A stretch of 64,000 bases of DNA, from contig NZ_MODW01000004.1 in NCBI RefSeq assembly GCF_001866135.1, positions 62,001 to 126,000 on the forward strand. The letters run 5' to 3'. Below the pieces are notes generated by a model. It worked only from the letters and a program-made list of their open reading frames with translations, was not told where the DNA came from and made no database searches. Source of the stretch: Microbacterium sp. LCT-H2 (lineage in GTDB: Bacteria; Actinomycetota; Actinomycetes; Actinomycetales; Microbacteriaceae). Positions 1 to 8,754 of the stretch are shown here, piece by piece. How positions within the stretch are numbered: position 1 is the first letter of the stretch; each line of letters begins with the position of its first letter. A program made the translations under genes and the position numbers.

Positions 1-344
1 GTGACGAGGACCGTGGCCCCGTCGCGGACGAGGGCCGAGGCCGCCGCGAAACCGGCTGCGGTCGCGGGCACCTTGACCGCCACCCGGTCGCCGAGCGCAC
101 GGATGCCCTCCGCGTTCCGGAGGAAGGAGTCCGTGTCGCCGCCCCACGTCTGGAAGAACACCTCCCGTGCGCCCTCGTCCACCCAGCGCGCGTAGAGGTC
201 GGGGATCTCCGCGGCCGTCCGCCCGCCGCGTTCGAGGATCGTGGGGTTCGTCGTCACGCCGTGCACCACCCCGGCGGAGAGGAGCCGCGAGACGCGGTCG
301 GTGTCGGCGCTGTCGACGTACAGGCGGGGCGCGATCGCGGTCAT
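1..344 (-). CDS. Transaldolase-family aldolase, C-terminus cut by window edge
   Basis: The gene starts at 344 on the minus strand and runs off the left edge, leaving 114 N-terminal residues. The motif TTNPTIL at residues 31-37 and VKVPAT with a candidate Schiff-base lysine at residue 91 mark the TalC/fructose-6-phosphate aldolase branch of the transaldolase family, which transfers or cleaves three-carbon ketose units in the cytosol. A GAGGAGA ribosome site precedes the ATG. It is divergent from the PfkB kinase-rbsD-gntR operon, and the shared intergenic region holds two identical-core operators, so it probably belongs to the same pentose or sugar-acid pathway. Whether it is a true transaldolase or an aldolase cannot be settled from the N-terminus. 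Confidence 0.85.
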   Translation of the reverse strand, partial: MTAIAPRLYVDSADTDRVSRLLSAGVVHGVTTNPTILERGGRTAAEIPDLYARWVDEGAREVFFQTWGGDTDSFLRNAEGIRALGDRVAVKVPATAAGFAAASALVRDGATVLV

Positions 345-363
345 CGGGGTCTCCTCGCGGGCA

Positions 364-403
364 ACCTGTCGTTACAGGTGGGGCTTCGGCTAATGTAATG
401 ACA
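364..403. promoter_or_regulatory. Two GntR/HutC-type operators in the divergent tal/kinase promoter
   Basis: ACCTGT-CGTT-ACAGGT (364-379) is a perfect inverted repeat with core TGTCGTTACA (367-376). TGTAATGACA lies at 394-403 and is its near reverse complement (TGTCATTACA). The second site overlaps a plausible -10 box TAATGT (391-396) of the kinase operon. The first overlaps a candidate minus-strand -10, TAACGA, for the transaldolase. The regulator is presumably the HutC-type GntR encoded at 1844. The same core recurs at 16118-16127. Confidence 0.65.
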
Positions 404-462
404 GCTCCCGAACCTTGTCAAAGGACGGGAGTCCCGCGCTGTCGAGGAGGATCAGGAGCGAG

Positions 463-1425
463 ATGACACCCGCACACCCCGGCGACCGCTCCGGCGTCGT
501 CATCGTCGGCAGCGTGACGGCCGACGTCACGACCTTCTCCCAGCGGCTTCCCGCACGCGGCGAGACCATCCTCGGCGACGAGTTCACGCTGATGCTCGGC
601 GGCAAGGGCGCGAACCAGGCCGTCGCGGCCGGACGCTCCGGAGCCCGCACGAGCTTCGTCGGCTGCGTCGGCGACGACCTGTTCCACGACCTGGTGGTGG
701 ACGGGCTCGCCGCGGCCGGCGTCGACCTGGCGCATCTGCGCACCGTGCCGGGCCCGACCGGCATCGCGCACATCCGTGTCGACGCCTCCGCGCAGAACGA
801 CATCGTCATGGTGCCGCTCGCCAACGCCGCCCTCAGCACGGCGCAGATCGACGAGGCCCTCGCGGCTCTCGCCCCGACGACCTCCGTCCTGCTCACCCAG
901 CTCGAGACCCCGTCCGCCCTGACCGCCCACATCACCGCGCGCGGTCGCGAGCACGGGATGACCGTGATCCTCGATCCGGCACCGGCGGCGGAGCTGGCAC
1001 CGGAGATCTGGCGGAGCATCGACATCGTCACCCCGAACGAGACGGAGGCGTCGCTCATCAGCGGCATCGAGGTGACCGACGCCGCCTCCGCCGAGCGCGC
1101 CGGGCACTGGTTCCTGGAGCAGGGCGTGGGCGCCGCGGTCATCACCCTGGCCGGGCAGGGGTCGTGCGTCGTCACCGCCGAGGGGGCCACCGTCGTCCCG
1201 CCGTTCCCCGTGGAGGCCGTCGACACCACCGCCGCGGGCGATGCCTATGCCGGCTACCTCGGTGCCGCGCTCGCGAGTGGAGCGGCCCTCACCGACGCGG
1301 TGCGGCTGGCGACCGCCGCGGGCGCCCTCACCGTCACGAAGCAGGGGGCCTCACCGAGCCTCCCCCACCGCGCCGACGTCGAGGCCTTCCTCGCCGCGCG
1401 CACCGCGGCCGCCGTCGCGAACTGA
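463..1425 (+). CDS. rbsK: PfkB-family carbohydrate kinase, ribokinase-like
   Basis: This 320-residue cytosolic sugar kinase has the PfkB signatures: GGKGANQA near residue 46 (sugar and phosphate binding) and DTTAAGD near residues 254-260, whose aspartate is the catalytic base and whose glycines form the anion hole. The start at 463 is preferred over an in-frame TTG at 415 because AGGAGCG sits just upstream. RbsD follows 15 nt downstream and a GntR regulator overlaps the end of RbsD, forming a three-gene operon. That pairing supports ribose or a related pentose as substrate. The shared operator with KDPG aldolase at 16 kb leaves 2-keto-3-deoxygluconate kinase as an alternative. No transporter is linked. 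Confidence 0.85.
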   Translation: MTPAHPGDRSGVVIVGSVTADVTTFSQRLPARGETILGDEFTLMLGGKGANQAVAAGRSGARTSFVGCVGDDLFHDLVVDGLAAAGVDLAHLRTVPGPTGIAHIRVDASAQNDIVMVPLANAALSTAQIDEALAALAPTTSVLLTQLETPSALTAHITARGREHGMTVILDPAPAAELAPEIWRSIDIVTPNETEASLISGIEVTDAASAERAGHWFLEQGVGAAVITLAGQGSCVVTAEGATVVPPFPVEAVDTTAAGDAYAGYLGAALASGAALTDAVRLATAAGALTVTKQGASPSLPHRADVEAFLAARTAAAVAN

Positions 1426-1440
1426 ACCAGGAGCACACGA

Positions 1441-1844
1441 TGCGCAAGACCTCGACCACGATCAACCCGGCGCTCTCCCGCGTCATCAGCGAGACCGGGC
1501 ACACCGATCTGATCGTCGTGACCGACGCCGGGCTGCCGATCCCGCCGGGCTCCGAGCGCATCGACCTCGCCTACCGTCCCGGTGCCCCCGCCTTCCTCGA
1601 CGTGCTCGACACGGTGCTCGCGGAGCTCGTGGTCGAGGGGGCGACGGTGTCGGCCGAGGTCGCCGAGAAGAGCCCGGAGGTGCTGGACGCCCTGCGCGAG
1701 CGCTTCGCCGATGCGGAGTTCGAGATCGAGCTCGTCCCGCACGTCGAGTTCAAGCAGCGCACGCACGCAGCCCGCGCCTTCGTGCGCTCGGGGGAGTTCA
1801 CGCCGTACGCGAACGTGATCCTGCACGCGGGGGTGGCGTACTGA
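1441..1844 (+). CDS. rbsD: D-ribose pyranase (RbsD/FucU family)
   Basis: RbsD converts beta-pyranose to beta-furanose forms of ribose so that the kinase can use the sugar. The 134-residue protein is slightly shorter than E. coli RbsD. It keeps the active-site landmarks: GHTD (histidine near residue 20), TDAGLPIP (aspartate near residue 28), FKQRT and the C-terminal SGEFTPYANVIL with the conserved tyrosine and asparagine. The start at 1441 follows an AGGAGCAC ribosome site. The gene sits between the kinase and the regulator, and its TGA overlaps the regulator's ATG, so translation is probably coupled. Several sugar mutarotases share this fold, so the exact sugar is inferred. Confidence 0.9.
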
Positions 1845-2656
1845 TGTCCCTCATCGAGGATGCGATCGACCGCCACAGCGCGGCGCCGATGTACGACCAG
1901 CTCCGGCAGCTCATCATCGACGGCATCGCCCGCGACGGTCTGCAGCCGGGCGACCCTCTTCCCGGCGAGCACCGGCTGTGCGAGCGCTACGGCATCTCCC
2001 GCACGGTCGTGCGCCAGGCGCTCGCCCAGCTCGAGCACGAGGGACTCGTCGAGCGGGTGAAGGGCAAGGGCACCTTCGTCTCCCGCCCGCGCACGAGCGA
2101 GAGTCTCGTGCACACGCTCGTCGGGCTGTACGACGACGTCGAGCGGCGCGGCGGCCACGTGCACAGCGACGTCCTCCGGCACGAGCAGACCGTCGCCGAC
2201 GAGGAGGTCGCCCTGGCGCTGGAGGTGCCGGTCGGATCGCCGGTGATCGTGCTAGAGCGACTGCGGCACGTCGACGGCGAGCCCTGGTCGCTCTCCACCA
2301 CGTGGATGCCGGAGGCGGTGGGCGCGGTGACGCTCGGCGCCGACCTCACCGAGGCGTCGCTGTACCGGCTGCTCGCCGACCACGGCATCATCGCCACGCA
2401 CGGCGTCCGCTCCGCCGAGGCGACGGTCGCCACGCACGAGCAGGCCCAGCATCTCGGTGTGAGTGCCGGCTCCGCCCTCCTCCGCCTGCGCAGCATCAGC
2501 CGCAGTGAGGACGGGCTGCCGATCGAGTACTTCATCGCGTATCACCGTGGCGACCGCTCGCGCTTCGAGTTCCAGCTCCAGCAGGAGCAGTCCCAGGCGT
2601 CGCTGATGCACGTGGACGGATCGGGCGGCGCCTCCCCCGCGGGCACGGTGGGCTGA
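1844..2656 (+). CDS. GntR-family transcriptional regulator, HutC/UTRA type
   Basis: This 270-residue repressor-type protein has an N-terminal winged helix (about residues 10-75, including [20 protein letters not shown]) and a UTRA ligand-binding domain (about residues 95-250). UTRA domains usually bind a phosphorylated sugar or small metabolite that releases the repressor. It is the last gene of the kinase-rbsD operon, overlapping rbsD by one base. It probably acts on the TGTC(G/A)TTACA palindromes upstream of that operon and, by sequence identity of the operator, on the KDPG aldolase promoter at 16.1 kb. The spaced TGT-N4-ACA half-sites agree with other HutC/TreR-type operators. Confidence 0.88.
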   Translation: MSLIEDAIDRHSAAPMYDQLRQLIIDGIARDGLQPGDPLPGEHRLCERYGISRTVVRQALAQLEHEGLVERVKGKGTFVSRPRTSESLVHTLVGLYDDVERRGGHVHSDVLRHEQTVADEEVALALEVPVGSPVIVLERLRHVDGEPWSLSTTWMPEAVGAVTLGADLTEASLYRLLADHGIIATHGVRSAEATVATHEQAQHLGVSAGSALLRLRSISRSEDGLPIEYFIAYHRGDRSRFEFQLQQEQSQASLMHVDGSGGASPAGTVG

Positions 2657-2668
2657 CCCCGGCCCCGG

Positions 2669-2674
2669 TACGCT
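2669..2674 (+). promoter_or_regulatory. -10 box TACGCT of a leaderless gene
   Basis: TACGCT ends 7 nt before the ATG at 2682, with no convincing ribosome site, which fits transcription starting at the start codon. Confidence 0.45.
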
Positions 2675-2681
2675 CAAGGGC

Positions 2682-3740
2682 ATGAGCGACTGGACCAGCA
2701 CCGCGATCGCCCTGCTGGAAGCAGATGCCAACCGCAGCGCCGACACGCACCTGCACCTGTTCCCGCTGCCGCCGGAGTGGGGCATCGACCTCTACCTCAA
2801 GGACGAGTCGGTGCACCCGACCGGCTCGCTCAAGCACCGCCTCGCGCGCTCGCTCCTCCTCTACGGGCTCGTCAATGGGCGCATCCACGAGGACACCACC
2901 CTCGTGGAGTCGTCGAGCGGGTCGACCGCGGTGTCGGAGGCCTACTTCGCCCGGATGCTGGGGCTGACCTTCATCACCGTCGTACCCCGGTCGACGGTGC
3001 AGGAGAAGATCGACCTCATCGAGTTCTACGGCGGCACCTGCCATTTCGTGGACCGCGCGGAGGACATGTCCCCCGAGGCGCAGCGCCTGGCGGCGGACTG
3101 CACCGGGCACTACCTCGACCAGTTCACCTACGCGGAGCGTGCGACCGACTGGCGCGGCAACAACAACATCGCGGACAGCGTGTTCGGCCAGCTCGCCCAG
3201 GAGCGGCATCCGATCCCCCGCTGGATCGTCACGGGCGCCGGCACCGGGGGCACCAGCGCCACGTTCGGCCGCTACGTGAAGTACCGCCGCCATGACACCC
3301 GGATCGCCGTCGTCGACCCCGAGGGCTCGGCCTTCTACGACGGCTGGGCGGGCACGGTCGACCCGCCCGCCGGACGCCCGAGCCGCATCGAGGGCATCGG
3401 GCGGCCGCGGGTGGAGGCCTCCTTCGTGCCGTCCGTGATCGACGAGATGATCCAGGTGCCGGACGCGGGCTCCATCGCCGCGATCCGCCTCCTCCGCGAG
3501 CGCACCCTGCACTGGGCGGGCGGCTCCACCGGCACGAACCTCTACGGCGCGTTCCAGCTCATCGCCCGGATGCGTGCCGCGGGCGAGACCGGCAGCGTCG
3601 TGACCCTGATCTGCGACAGCGGTGTGCGGTACGCCGGCACGTACTACTCGGACGACTGGGTGGCACAGCAGGGGTGGGATCTCGCGCCGCACCGTGCGCG
3701 GCTGGAGCGGTTCCTGGAGACCGGGGTCTGGGCGGAGTGA
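2682..3740 (+). CDS. PLP-dependent cysteine synthase-family enzyme, Cds1 desulfhydrase-like
   Basis: The 352-residue protein is a fold-type II PLP enzyme. GSLKHRLA places the Schiff-base lysine at residue 51, SSGSTAV follows near residue 86, and the phosphate-binding GAGTGGTSA lies near residue 187. The layout, with an LFPLPPEWG opening and long WRGNNNIA segment, resembles the mycobacterial Cds1 group, whose members break cysteine down to sulfide, pyruvate and ammonia rather than make it. That assignment rests on remembered family features, so cysteine synthase or another beta-replacing lyase remains possible. It is separated from the upstream regulator by its own leaderless promoter and is probably transcribed alone. 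Confidence 0.75.
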   Translation: MSDWTSTAIALLEADANRSADTHLHLFPLPPEWGIDLYLKDESVHPTGSLKHRLARSLLLYGLVNGRIHEDTTLVESSSGSTAVSEAYFARMLGLTFITVVPRSTVQEKIDLIEFYGGTCHFVDRAEDMSPEAQRLAADCTGHYLDQFTYAERATDWRGNNNIADSVFGQLAQERHPIPRWIVTGAGTGGTSATFGRYVKYRRHDTRIAVVDPEGSAFYDGWAGTVDPPAGRPSRIEGIGRPRVEASFVPSVIDEMIQVPDAGSIAAIRLLRERTLHWAGGSTGTNLYGAFQLIARMRAAGETGSVVTLICDSGVRYAGTYYSDDWVAQQGWDLAPHRARLERFLETGVWAE

Positions 3741-3749
3741 TCCTCGGGT

Positions 3750-3755
3750 TACGCT
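3750..3755 (+). promoter_or_regulatory. -10 box TACGCT of a leaderless gene
   Basis: TACGCT lies 6 nt before the ATG at 3762, the same box and nearly the same spacing as at 2669. Confidence 0.45.
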
Positions 3756-3761
3756 GACCCC

Positions 3762-4277
3762 ATGACCACACTCATCCTCACTGTCGCGGGTGCCGATCGT
3801 CCGGGCCTGGTGGCCGCCGTCGCCGATGTCGTCGATGCCCATGGCGGCAACTGGGAGAACAGCTCCCTCGCCGAGCTCGCCGGCACGTTCGCGGGTGTCA
3901 TCGAGGTGTCCGTGCCGACGGAGCGCACCGGGGAGCTCGAGACCGCGCTCCGCGGGATCCAGGGCCAGGGTCTGCTCACGCTCTCGGTGCTCACCGGCAC
4001 GCCGGGGCCATCCGAGGACGAGGAGCAGCTGCTCGTGATGCAGGTGCTCGGCAACGACCGCCCCGGGATCGTGCGCGAGGTGTCGGCGGTGCTGAACGCG
4101 CACGCCCTGAGCATCGAGGAGCTCACGACCGAGACCCGGGAGGCCGCGATGGCCGGCGGGCGGCTGTTCGAGGCGTCGGTGATCGCGAAGGTCCCGCCGA
4201 CGGTCGACCTCGACGCCCTGCGTGCCGACCTCGAGCGCCTCGCGTCGGAGATCCAGGTCGACATCAACCTCGGCTGA
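3762..4277 (+). CDS. Double-ACT-domain protein, GcvR-like
   Basis: The 171-residue protein consists of two ACT domains: about residues 4-80, opening with AGADRPGLVAAVADVV, and about 88-168, opening with GNDRPGIVREVSAVL. ACT domains bind amino acids at domain interfaces. The tandem arrangement without a catalytic or DNA-binding part matches the glycine cleavage system repressor (GcvR) group, which regulates through protein contact. No glycine cleavage gene lies nearby, so the target is unknown. The stop codon is 3 nt before the first 59-bp palindrome, which separates it from the convergent FadR-type gene. Confidence 0.8.
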   Translation: MTTLILTVAGADRPGLVAAVADVVDAHGGNWENSSLAELAGTFAGVIEVSVPTERTGELETALRGIQGQGLLTLSVLTGTPGPSEDEEQLLVMQVLGNDRPGIVREVSAVLNAHALSIEELTTETREAAMAGGRLFEASVIAKVPPTVDLDALRADLERLASEIQVDINLG

Positions 4278-4283
4278 CCCCCG

Positions 4284-4342
4284 TTCGAATCGCCTGAATG
4301 GCTCCATCCGGCCGCCGGATGGGACCAATCGGGCGATTCGAA
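4284..4342. repeat. 59-bp palindromic repeat, copy 1
   Basis: TTCGAATCGC at the left and GCGATTCGAA at the right enclose a partly paired inner stem. The outer pairing extends a few bases further (4280-4346). It lies between convergent genes that end at 4277 and 4349. Confidence 0.85.
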
Positions 4343-4348
4343 CGGGAG

Positions 4349-5026
4349 TCAGAGGCCGGAGTACCGCCGCACCCAGTACTCGGTGTAGGCGACGTGGGCG
4401 GACGCGGCGGCCGAGGCCGCGACGGGATCCGCGGCGGCGAGGCCGCGCAGGATCGCGCGGTGACCGGCGTCGGAGTGGATCTTGAGCTCCGCGGCATCCT
4501 CCGGGTCGGAGATCCGGTAGGCACGGGAGCGGGAGCGCAGCACGTCGATCAGGCTCGTCAGGGCCTCGTTGCCCGCCACCGACGAGATGGCCATGTGGAA
4601 CTCGTGGTCGAGGCGGGACTGCGCCTCGAAGTCCGTCGTCGACTCGATCTCGGTGAGCACCGCGTCGAGCGCGGCAACCGTGTGCTCGTCGATCCGGGCC
4701 GCGGCGAGCGCCGCCGCATGCGGCTCGAGCACCCGTCGGAGCTCCGTCAGCTCCAGCACCCCGGCCATCGGCAGCAGTCCGACCGTGAGGGAGAGACTGC
4801 CGATGAGGTCGGCGGCGCGGAGCTCGCTGACGTAGCTGCCGGAGCCGTGCCGCGTCTCCAGCACGCCCAGTGCGGCGAGGGTGCGGATGGCTTCGCGGAG
4901 CGATCCCCGTGAGACGCCGAGCCGTTCGCACAGCTCCCCCTCGCTCGGCAGCCGGTCGCCGGGGCGCAGGGCACCGTCGGCGATGAGAGCCCGCAGGCCG
5001 TGCAGCGCCGTGTCGAGTGCGCTCAT
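4349..5026 (-). CDS. GntR-family transcriptional regulator, FadR/FCD type
   Basis: This 225-residue regulator has a winged helix in residues 1-70 (SEGELCERLGVSRGSLREAI) and a helical FCD domain from about 80 to 215. DHEFHMAI supplies part of the usual metal- and ligand-binding Asp/His set. The start at 5026 is chosen over one at 5032 because AGAGAGG then has normal spacing. The gene is divergent from a class V aminotransferase and a sugar-type ABC importer, and the intergenic region holds TNGTNNNACNA sites typical of FadR-type operators. It therefore probably represses that catabolic module and itself, with an organic acid or related intermediate as inducer. Confidence 0.88.
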   Translation of the reverse strand: MSALDTALHGLRALIADGALRPGDRLPSEGELCERLGVSRGSLREAIRTLAALGVLETRHGSGSYVSELRAADLIGSLSLTVGLLPMAGVLELTELRRVLEPHAAALAAARIDEHTVAALDAVLTEIESTTDFEAQSRLDHEFHMAISSVAGNEALTSLIDVLRSRSRAYRISDPEDAAELKIHSDAGHRAILRGLAAADPVAASAAASAHVAYTEYWVRRYSGL

Positions 5027-5091
5027 CGTCATCCTCTCTGCCACTCCCCCATCCCTCGTGAAGTCTGTCGGACACACCGGTCGCCGCAAAC

Positions 5092-5102
5092 TCGTATGAC
5101 AA
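5092..5102. promoter_or_regulatory. FadR-type operator candidate
   Basis: TCGTATGACAA fits the FadR-subfamily consensus TNGTNNNACNA and lies between the divergent regulator and the aminotransferase. A weaker GT-CGG-AC core is at 5066-5074 (TGTCGGACA). Confidence 0.5.
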
Positions 5103-5152
5103 CTATGTTTCATCTCTCCGGTTTCGTAGCCAAAAGCGAAGGCGTGTGGCAA

Positions 5153-5167
5153 AGTTGTGCAACAACT
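5153..5167. promoter_or_regulatory. FadR-type operator candidate, perfect inverted repeat
   Basis: AGTTGT-GCA-ACAACT is a perfect inverted repeat whose core TTGTGCAACAA (5155-5165) matches TNGTNNNACNA. It ends 25 nt before the aminotransferase ATG, a good position for repression. Confidence 0.6.
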
Positions 5168-5192
5168 CGCCCCCACTCATCGATGAGGTCCG

Positions 5193-6428
5193 ATGCCCGC
5201 TCCGCAGTTCCCCGCTCCGCTCACGCTGAACTCCGGCCTGCGGGCGCGCGACGCCTGGCCGCTCGACCCGACCGTGATCCACCTCAACCACGGGTCGTTC
5301 GGGGCCGTGCCGTCGGTGGTGGTCGCCCACCAGGACGCGCTGCGCCGCCGCGCCGACCTGAGCCCCGTCGAGTGGTTCCCTCGGATCGCGGAGCGGGTGC
5401 AGGACGCCAGGCAGCGGACGGCCCCGTTCGTCGGAGCGCGCGCGGAGGACAGCGTGTTCGTGCCCAACGCCTCCGCCGCGGCCACCGTCGTCTACAACGC
5501 CCTCCAGCTCGACAGCGGCGACGAGATCCTCGTGACCGACCAGGGCTACGGCGCCATCACCATGGGCGCCGAGCGCCTCGCCCGACGCTTCGGCGCCTCC
5601 GTCCGCACGGTCGCCCTGCCCCTGCTCGCGGATGACGACGAGATCGTGCAGCTCTTCGCCGACGCCCTCACCCCGCGCACCCGGCTGCTCGTCGTCGACC
5701 AGATCACCTCGCCCACCGCCCGCCTGCTGCCCACCCGCCGCATCGCCGACCTCGCGGCCGAGCGCGGCGTGCGCACCCTCGTCGACGGCGCCCACGCTCC
5801 CGGTCTCATCCCGGACGCGGCAGCCGCCGCCGGCGGCGACTGGTGGTTCGGCAATCTGCACAAGTGGCCCTGCGCCCCGCGCGGCTCCGCCCTCCTCGTC
5901 ACCACCGCCCCCGACCGCGACGAGCTCTGGCCGCTGATCGACTCCTGGGCCGCGCGCGAGCCGTACCCCGAGCGCTTCGACACGCAGGGCACGATCGACG
6001 CGACGACCTACCTCGCCACCCCCACCGCGATCGAGTTCATCGAGGCCGAGTTCGGATGGGCGGCCGCCCGCGACGCCATGGCCGCACGTGCCGACGCCGG
6101 TGCCGAGCTCATCGCGGAAGCCCTGCGCCCCTTCAGCGACGAGGACCCGCTGACCCCGCTCCCCTCCCCGGTGCCGTCCATGCGGCTCATCCGGCTGCCG
6201 CTCGGCCTCGGCGCCACCCGCGAGGAGGCCGACGCGCTGCGCATGGACCTCCTCGACGAGGTCGGCGTGGAGACCGCGTTCACCAGCTTCCGCGGCGTCG
6301 GCTACTTCCGCCTCTCCGCGCACCTGTACACGGAGGCGTCCGACATCGAGGCGTTCGTCGAGCGCTGCGTCCCCGCGATCCTGCGCCGCGCCGGCATCCG
6401 CCCCGCGGACGCCCTCATCCTCCCCTGA
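5193..6428 (+). CDS. Class V aminotransferase, isopenicillin-N-epimerase-like
   Basis: The 411-residue fold-type I PLP enzyme opens with the family hallmark HLNHGSFGAVP and has the cofactor aspartate in LVDGAH (about residue 198). The Schiff-base lysine is in GNLHKW (residue 224). Relatives are labelled CefD-like epimerases, but most are uncharacterised and beta-lactam synthesis is not implied. GAGGTCC precedes the ATG at 5193. The gene is the first of a probable operon with a solute-binding protein and two permeases, and it is divergent from a FadR-type regulator. The module therefore looks like uptake and breakdown of an amino-containing compound. The substrate cannot be read from sequence. 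Confidence 0.8.
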   Translation: MPAPQFPAPLTLNSGLRARDAWPLDPTVIHLNHGSFGAVPSVVVAHQDALRRRADLSPVEWFPRIAERVQDARQRTAPFVGARAEDSVFVPNASAAATVVYNALQLDSGDEILVTDQGYGAITMGAERLARRFGASVRTVALPLLADDDEIVQLFADALTPRTRLLVVDQITSPTARLLPTRRIADLAAERGVRTLVDGAHAPGLIPDAAAAAGGDWWFGNLHKWPCAPRGSALLVTTAPDRDELWPLIDSWAAREPYPERFDTQGTIDATTYLATPTAIEFIEAEFGWAAARDAMAARADAGAELIAEALRPFSDEDPLTPLPSPVPSMRLIRLPLGLGATREEADALRMDLLDEVGVETAFTSFRGVGYFRLSAHLYTEASDIEAFVERCVPAILRRAGIRPADALILP

Positions 6429-6489
6429 CCCGCATCACCTCCCGCACGACCCACCCGAACACCCACCCACCCCCACCGAGAGGCACATC

Positions 6490-7803
6490 GTGAAGAACAA
6501 GATCTTGACGACCGCAGCCGGAGTCGGCACCGTCGCCGTCCTCGCACTCACCGGCTGCTCCGGAGGCTCCGGCTCGTCCGGCGGCGACGGCAGCGTCACC
6601 CTCCAGATGGTCGAGAGCCTGACGAATCCGGCGCGCACCGAGCTACTCCGCGGACTGCTCGACGAGTTCGAGAAGGACAACCCCGACATCACCGTCACCC
6701 TGGTCTCCCCGCCCACCGAGCAGGCCGACCAGAAGATCCAGCAGATGCTGCAGTCCGGCAAGGGCGTCGACGTGCTCGAGGTGCGCGACATCACCGTCGG
6801 GCCGTTCGCGAACAACGGCTGGCTCTACGACCTCGGTGCCGATCTGAAGAAGTGGGACGGCTGGGACGCGCTGACCGAGAACGCGCAGTCCGCCTCGGTC
6901 GCGGAGGACGGCAAGAGCTACTTCGTCCCCTACGGCTTCTACGGCCTGTCGCTGTTCTACCGCACCGACCTCGTCGAGCAGGCCGGCTTCGACGGCCCGC
7001 CGCACAGCTGGAAGGACCTGCTGGAGCAGGCGTCGGCGATCCAGGACCCGTCGAACAACATCTACGGGTACGCGTTCCGTGGCGGTCAGAACGCGAACAG
7101 CAACGTCGTCGCCGCGATCGAGGCCTACACGATCGACGGCCTCGACACGGAGGACGCGTTCCTCATGGAGGACGGCTCGACGATCTTCGCCGCCCCCGAA
7201 GCGCAGGAGGCCGTCGACGACTACTTCGACCTGTTCAAGGAAGCCTCGCCGCCGTCCGCCGTCTCGTGGGGCTACCCCGAGATGGTCGCCGGGTTCACCA
7301 ACGGCACCACGGCCTTCCTCCTGCAGGACCCGGAGGTCATCGCGACGGTGCAGGACTCCTCGCTGACCGAGGACCAGTGGGACACCGCGCCGCTGCTCGT
7401 CGGCCCGTCCGGCAAGGCCGCACAGCCCCTCGCCGTCGCCGGCTGGGGTGTCGCGGAGAACAGCGAGCACAAGGAGGCCGCGGTGAAGCTCGTCGAGTTC
7501 CTGTCGTCCGCCGAGCCCGCCACCGAGTTCGCGCAGGCGAACAGCCTCGTCCCGATCATCGCGGCCGCCGCGGACGACGAGTTCTACTCCACCGGCCCCT
7601 GGACGAGCTACGTCACCATGACCGAGGACCCGGAGACCTACGTCAACGTGCGGCAGCCGCGCGGCGTGAGCTGGTGGACCGAGTGGATCCAGAAGTCCGA
7701 CCAGGACGTGCAGAGCGTGCTGCTCGGCAACATGTCCACCAAGGACCTCCTCGCCTCGTGGGACGCGTTCTGGACCGAGAAGTACGCCGCGGAGAAGGGT
7801 TGA
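6490..7803 (+). CDS. ABC importer extracellular solute-binding lipoprotein, sugar family
   Basis: The 437-residue protein starts at GTG with GAGAGG upstream. It has a short lipoprotein signal with lipobox LTGC and cysteine 23 as the lipidation site, then a Gly/Ser-rich linker. The body is a family-1 solute-binding protein of the maltose/multiple-sugar type: VTLVSPPTEQADQKIQQML near residue 75, PYGFYGLSLFYR in the middle, and the usual C-terminal AAVKLVEFL segment. It delivers substrate to the two permeases encoded immediately downstream. The nearby aminotransferase suggests an amino-sugar-like or other amino compound, but this is inference. Confidence 0.9.
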   Translation: MKNKILTTAAGVGTVAVLALTGCSGGSGSSGGDGSVTLQMVESLTNPARTELLRGLLDEFEKDNPDITVTLVSPPTEQADQKIQQMLQSGKGVDVLEVRDITVGPFANNGWLYDLGADLKKWDGWDALTENAQSASVAEDGKSYFVPYGFYGLSLFYRTDLVEQAGFDGPPHSWKDLLEQASAIQDPSNNIYGYAFRGGQNANSNVVAAIEAYTIDGLDTEDAFLMEDGSTIFAAPEAQEAVDDYFDLFKEASPPSAVSWGYPEMVAGFTNGTTAFLLQDPEVIATVQDSSLTEDQWDTAPLLVGPSGKAAQPLAVAGWGVAENSEHKEAAVKLVEFLSSAEPATEFAQANSLVPIIAAAADDEFYSTGPWTSYVTMTEDPETYVNVRQPRGVSWWTEWIQKSDQDVQSVLLGNMSTKDLLASWDAFWTEKYAAEKG

Positions 7804-7806
7804 TCC

Positions 7807-8754
7807 GTGGCCCGCACCATCCGTGAAGGGGGCTCCGTCGGCACCGCCGGCGGGGCCTCCCCGGCATCGCGTCGCCGCCCCTTCCGGGGCCGCACCGCCC
7901 TCACGCTGCTGGCCTTCCTCGCGCCCGCGATCGTCTTCGTCTGCTGGTTCACCTACTGGCCGATGCTGCAGGGCGCCCGCATGGCGTTCCACGACTGGAA
8001 CCTGTGGGATCTCACGTCGACGCCGTTCGTCGGCTTCGACAACTTCCTCGCCGTCTTCCGCGACCCGGCGTTCCCGACCGTGGCCTGGAACTCGGTGCTC
8101 TGGGTGGTCGGCTCGCTCGTGCCGCAGCTCGTGATCGGGTTCCTCATCGCGCTCGCCCTGCGCAAGCGGTTCCGCTTCCGCGGCCTCTACCAGGCGCTGG
8201 TGTTCTTCCCGTGGGCGGTGTCCGGCTTCCTCATCGGCATGCTGTTCCGCTGGATGTTCAACGCCGAGTTCGGCGTCGTCAACGACCTGCTCATGAAGGC
8301 CGGTCTGATCGACGCCCCGCTGCCGTGGCTGGCCGACCCGAAGCTCGCGATGCTCGCCGTGATCGTCGCGAACATCTGGTACGGCGTGACCTTCTTCGCG
8401 ATCATGATTTTGGCCGCTCTCCAGTCGGTGCCGGACGAGATGCTGGAGGCGGCGAGCCTCGACGGCGCCGGCAAGGTGCGGCAGCTGTTCTCGATCATCA
8501 TCCCCTACATCTCGATGACGCTGCTGCTGACGATCCTGCTGCGCGTGATCTGGATCTTCAACTTCCCCGACATCATCTACGCGATGACGAACGGCGGCCC
8601 GGCCAACCAGACCCACATCATCACGACGTGGATGATCAACTACACGCAGCAGGGCAACTACGGCATCGCGAGCGCCATCGGGCTCATCGTCGTGGCGTTC
8701 CTCATGGTGTTCTGCGCGTTCTACCTGATGGCGATGCGGAGAGTGCAGCGATGA
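7807..8754 (+). CDS. ABC importer permease, MalF type
   Basis: This 315-residue inner-membrane protein has about six predicted membrane segments and the EAA loop near residues 215-235 (EAASLDGAGKVRQLF), which docks the cytoplasmic ATPase. The start is GTG at 7807, 3 nt after the binding-protein stop. The C-terminus overlaps the second permease by 4 nt (ATGA), so the two are almost certainly translated together. No ATPase gene follows, so the pair probably shares a housekeeping MsiK/UgpC-type ATPase encoded elsewhere, as is common for actinobacterial sugar importers. Confidence 0.9.
   Translation: MARTIREGGSVGTAGGASPASRRRPFRGRTALTLLAFLAPAIVFVCWFTYWPMLQGARMAFHDWNLWDLTSTPFVGFDNFLAVFRDPAFPTVAWNSVLWVVGSLVPQLVIGFLIALALRKRFRFRGLYQALVFFPWAVSGFLIGMLFRWMFNAEFGVVNDLLMKAGLIDAPLPWLADPKLAMLAVIVANIWYGVTFFAIMILAALQSVPDEMLEAASLDGAGKVRQLFSIIIPYISMTLLLTILLRVIWIFNFPDIIYAMTNGGPANQTHIITTWMINYTQQGNYGIASAIGLIVVAFLMVFCAFYLMAMRRVQR

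Noticed and set aside
4284..4342. TTCGAATC in the 59-bp palindromes looks like the T-arm of a tRNA
   Set aside because: There is no acceptor stem, anticodon arm or CCA-compatible end around any copy. The elements are simple hairpins.
2532..5102. An 856-codon minus-strand open frame
   Set aside because: It overlaps the cysteine-synthase-like, ACT and FadR genes on both strands and has shadow composition.
5193..6428. Beta-lactam antibiotic biosynthesis from the CefD-like aminotransferase
   Set aside because: No other penicillin or cephalosporin pathway gene is nearby, and the context is an importer operon.
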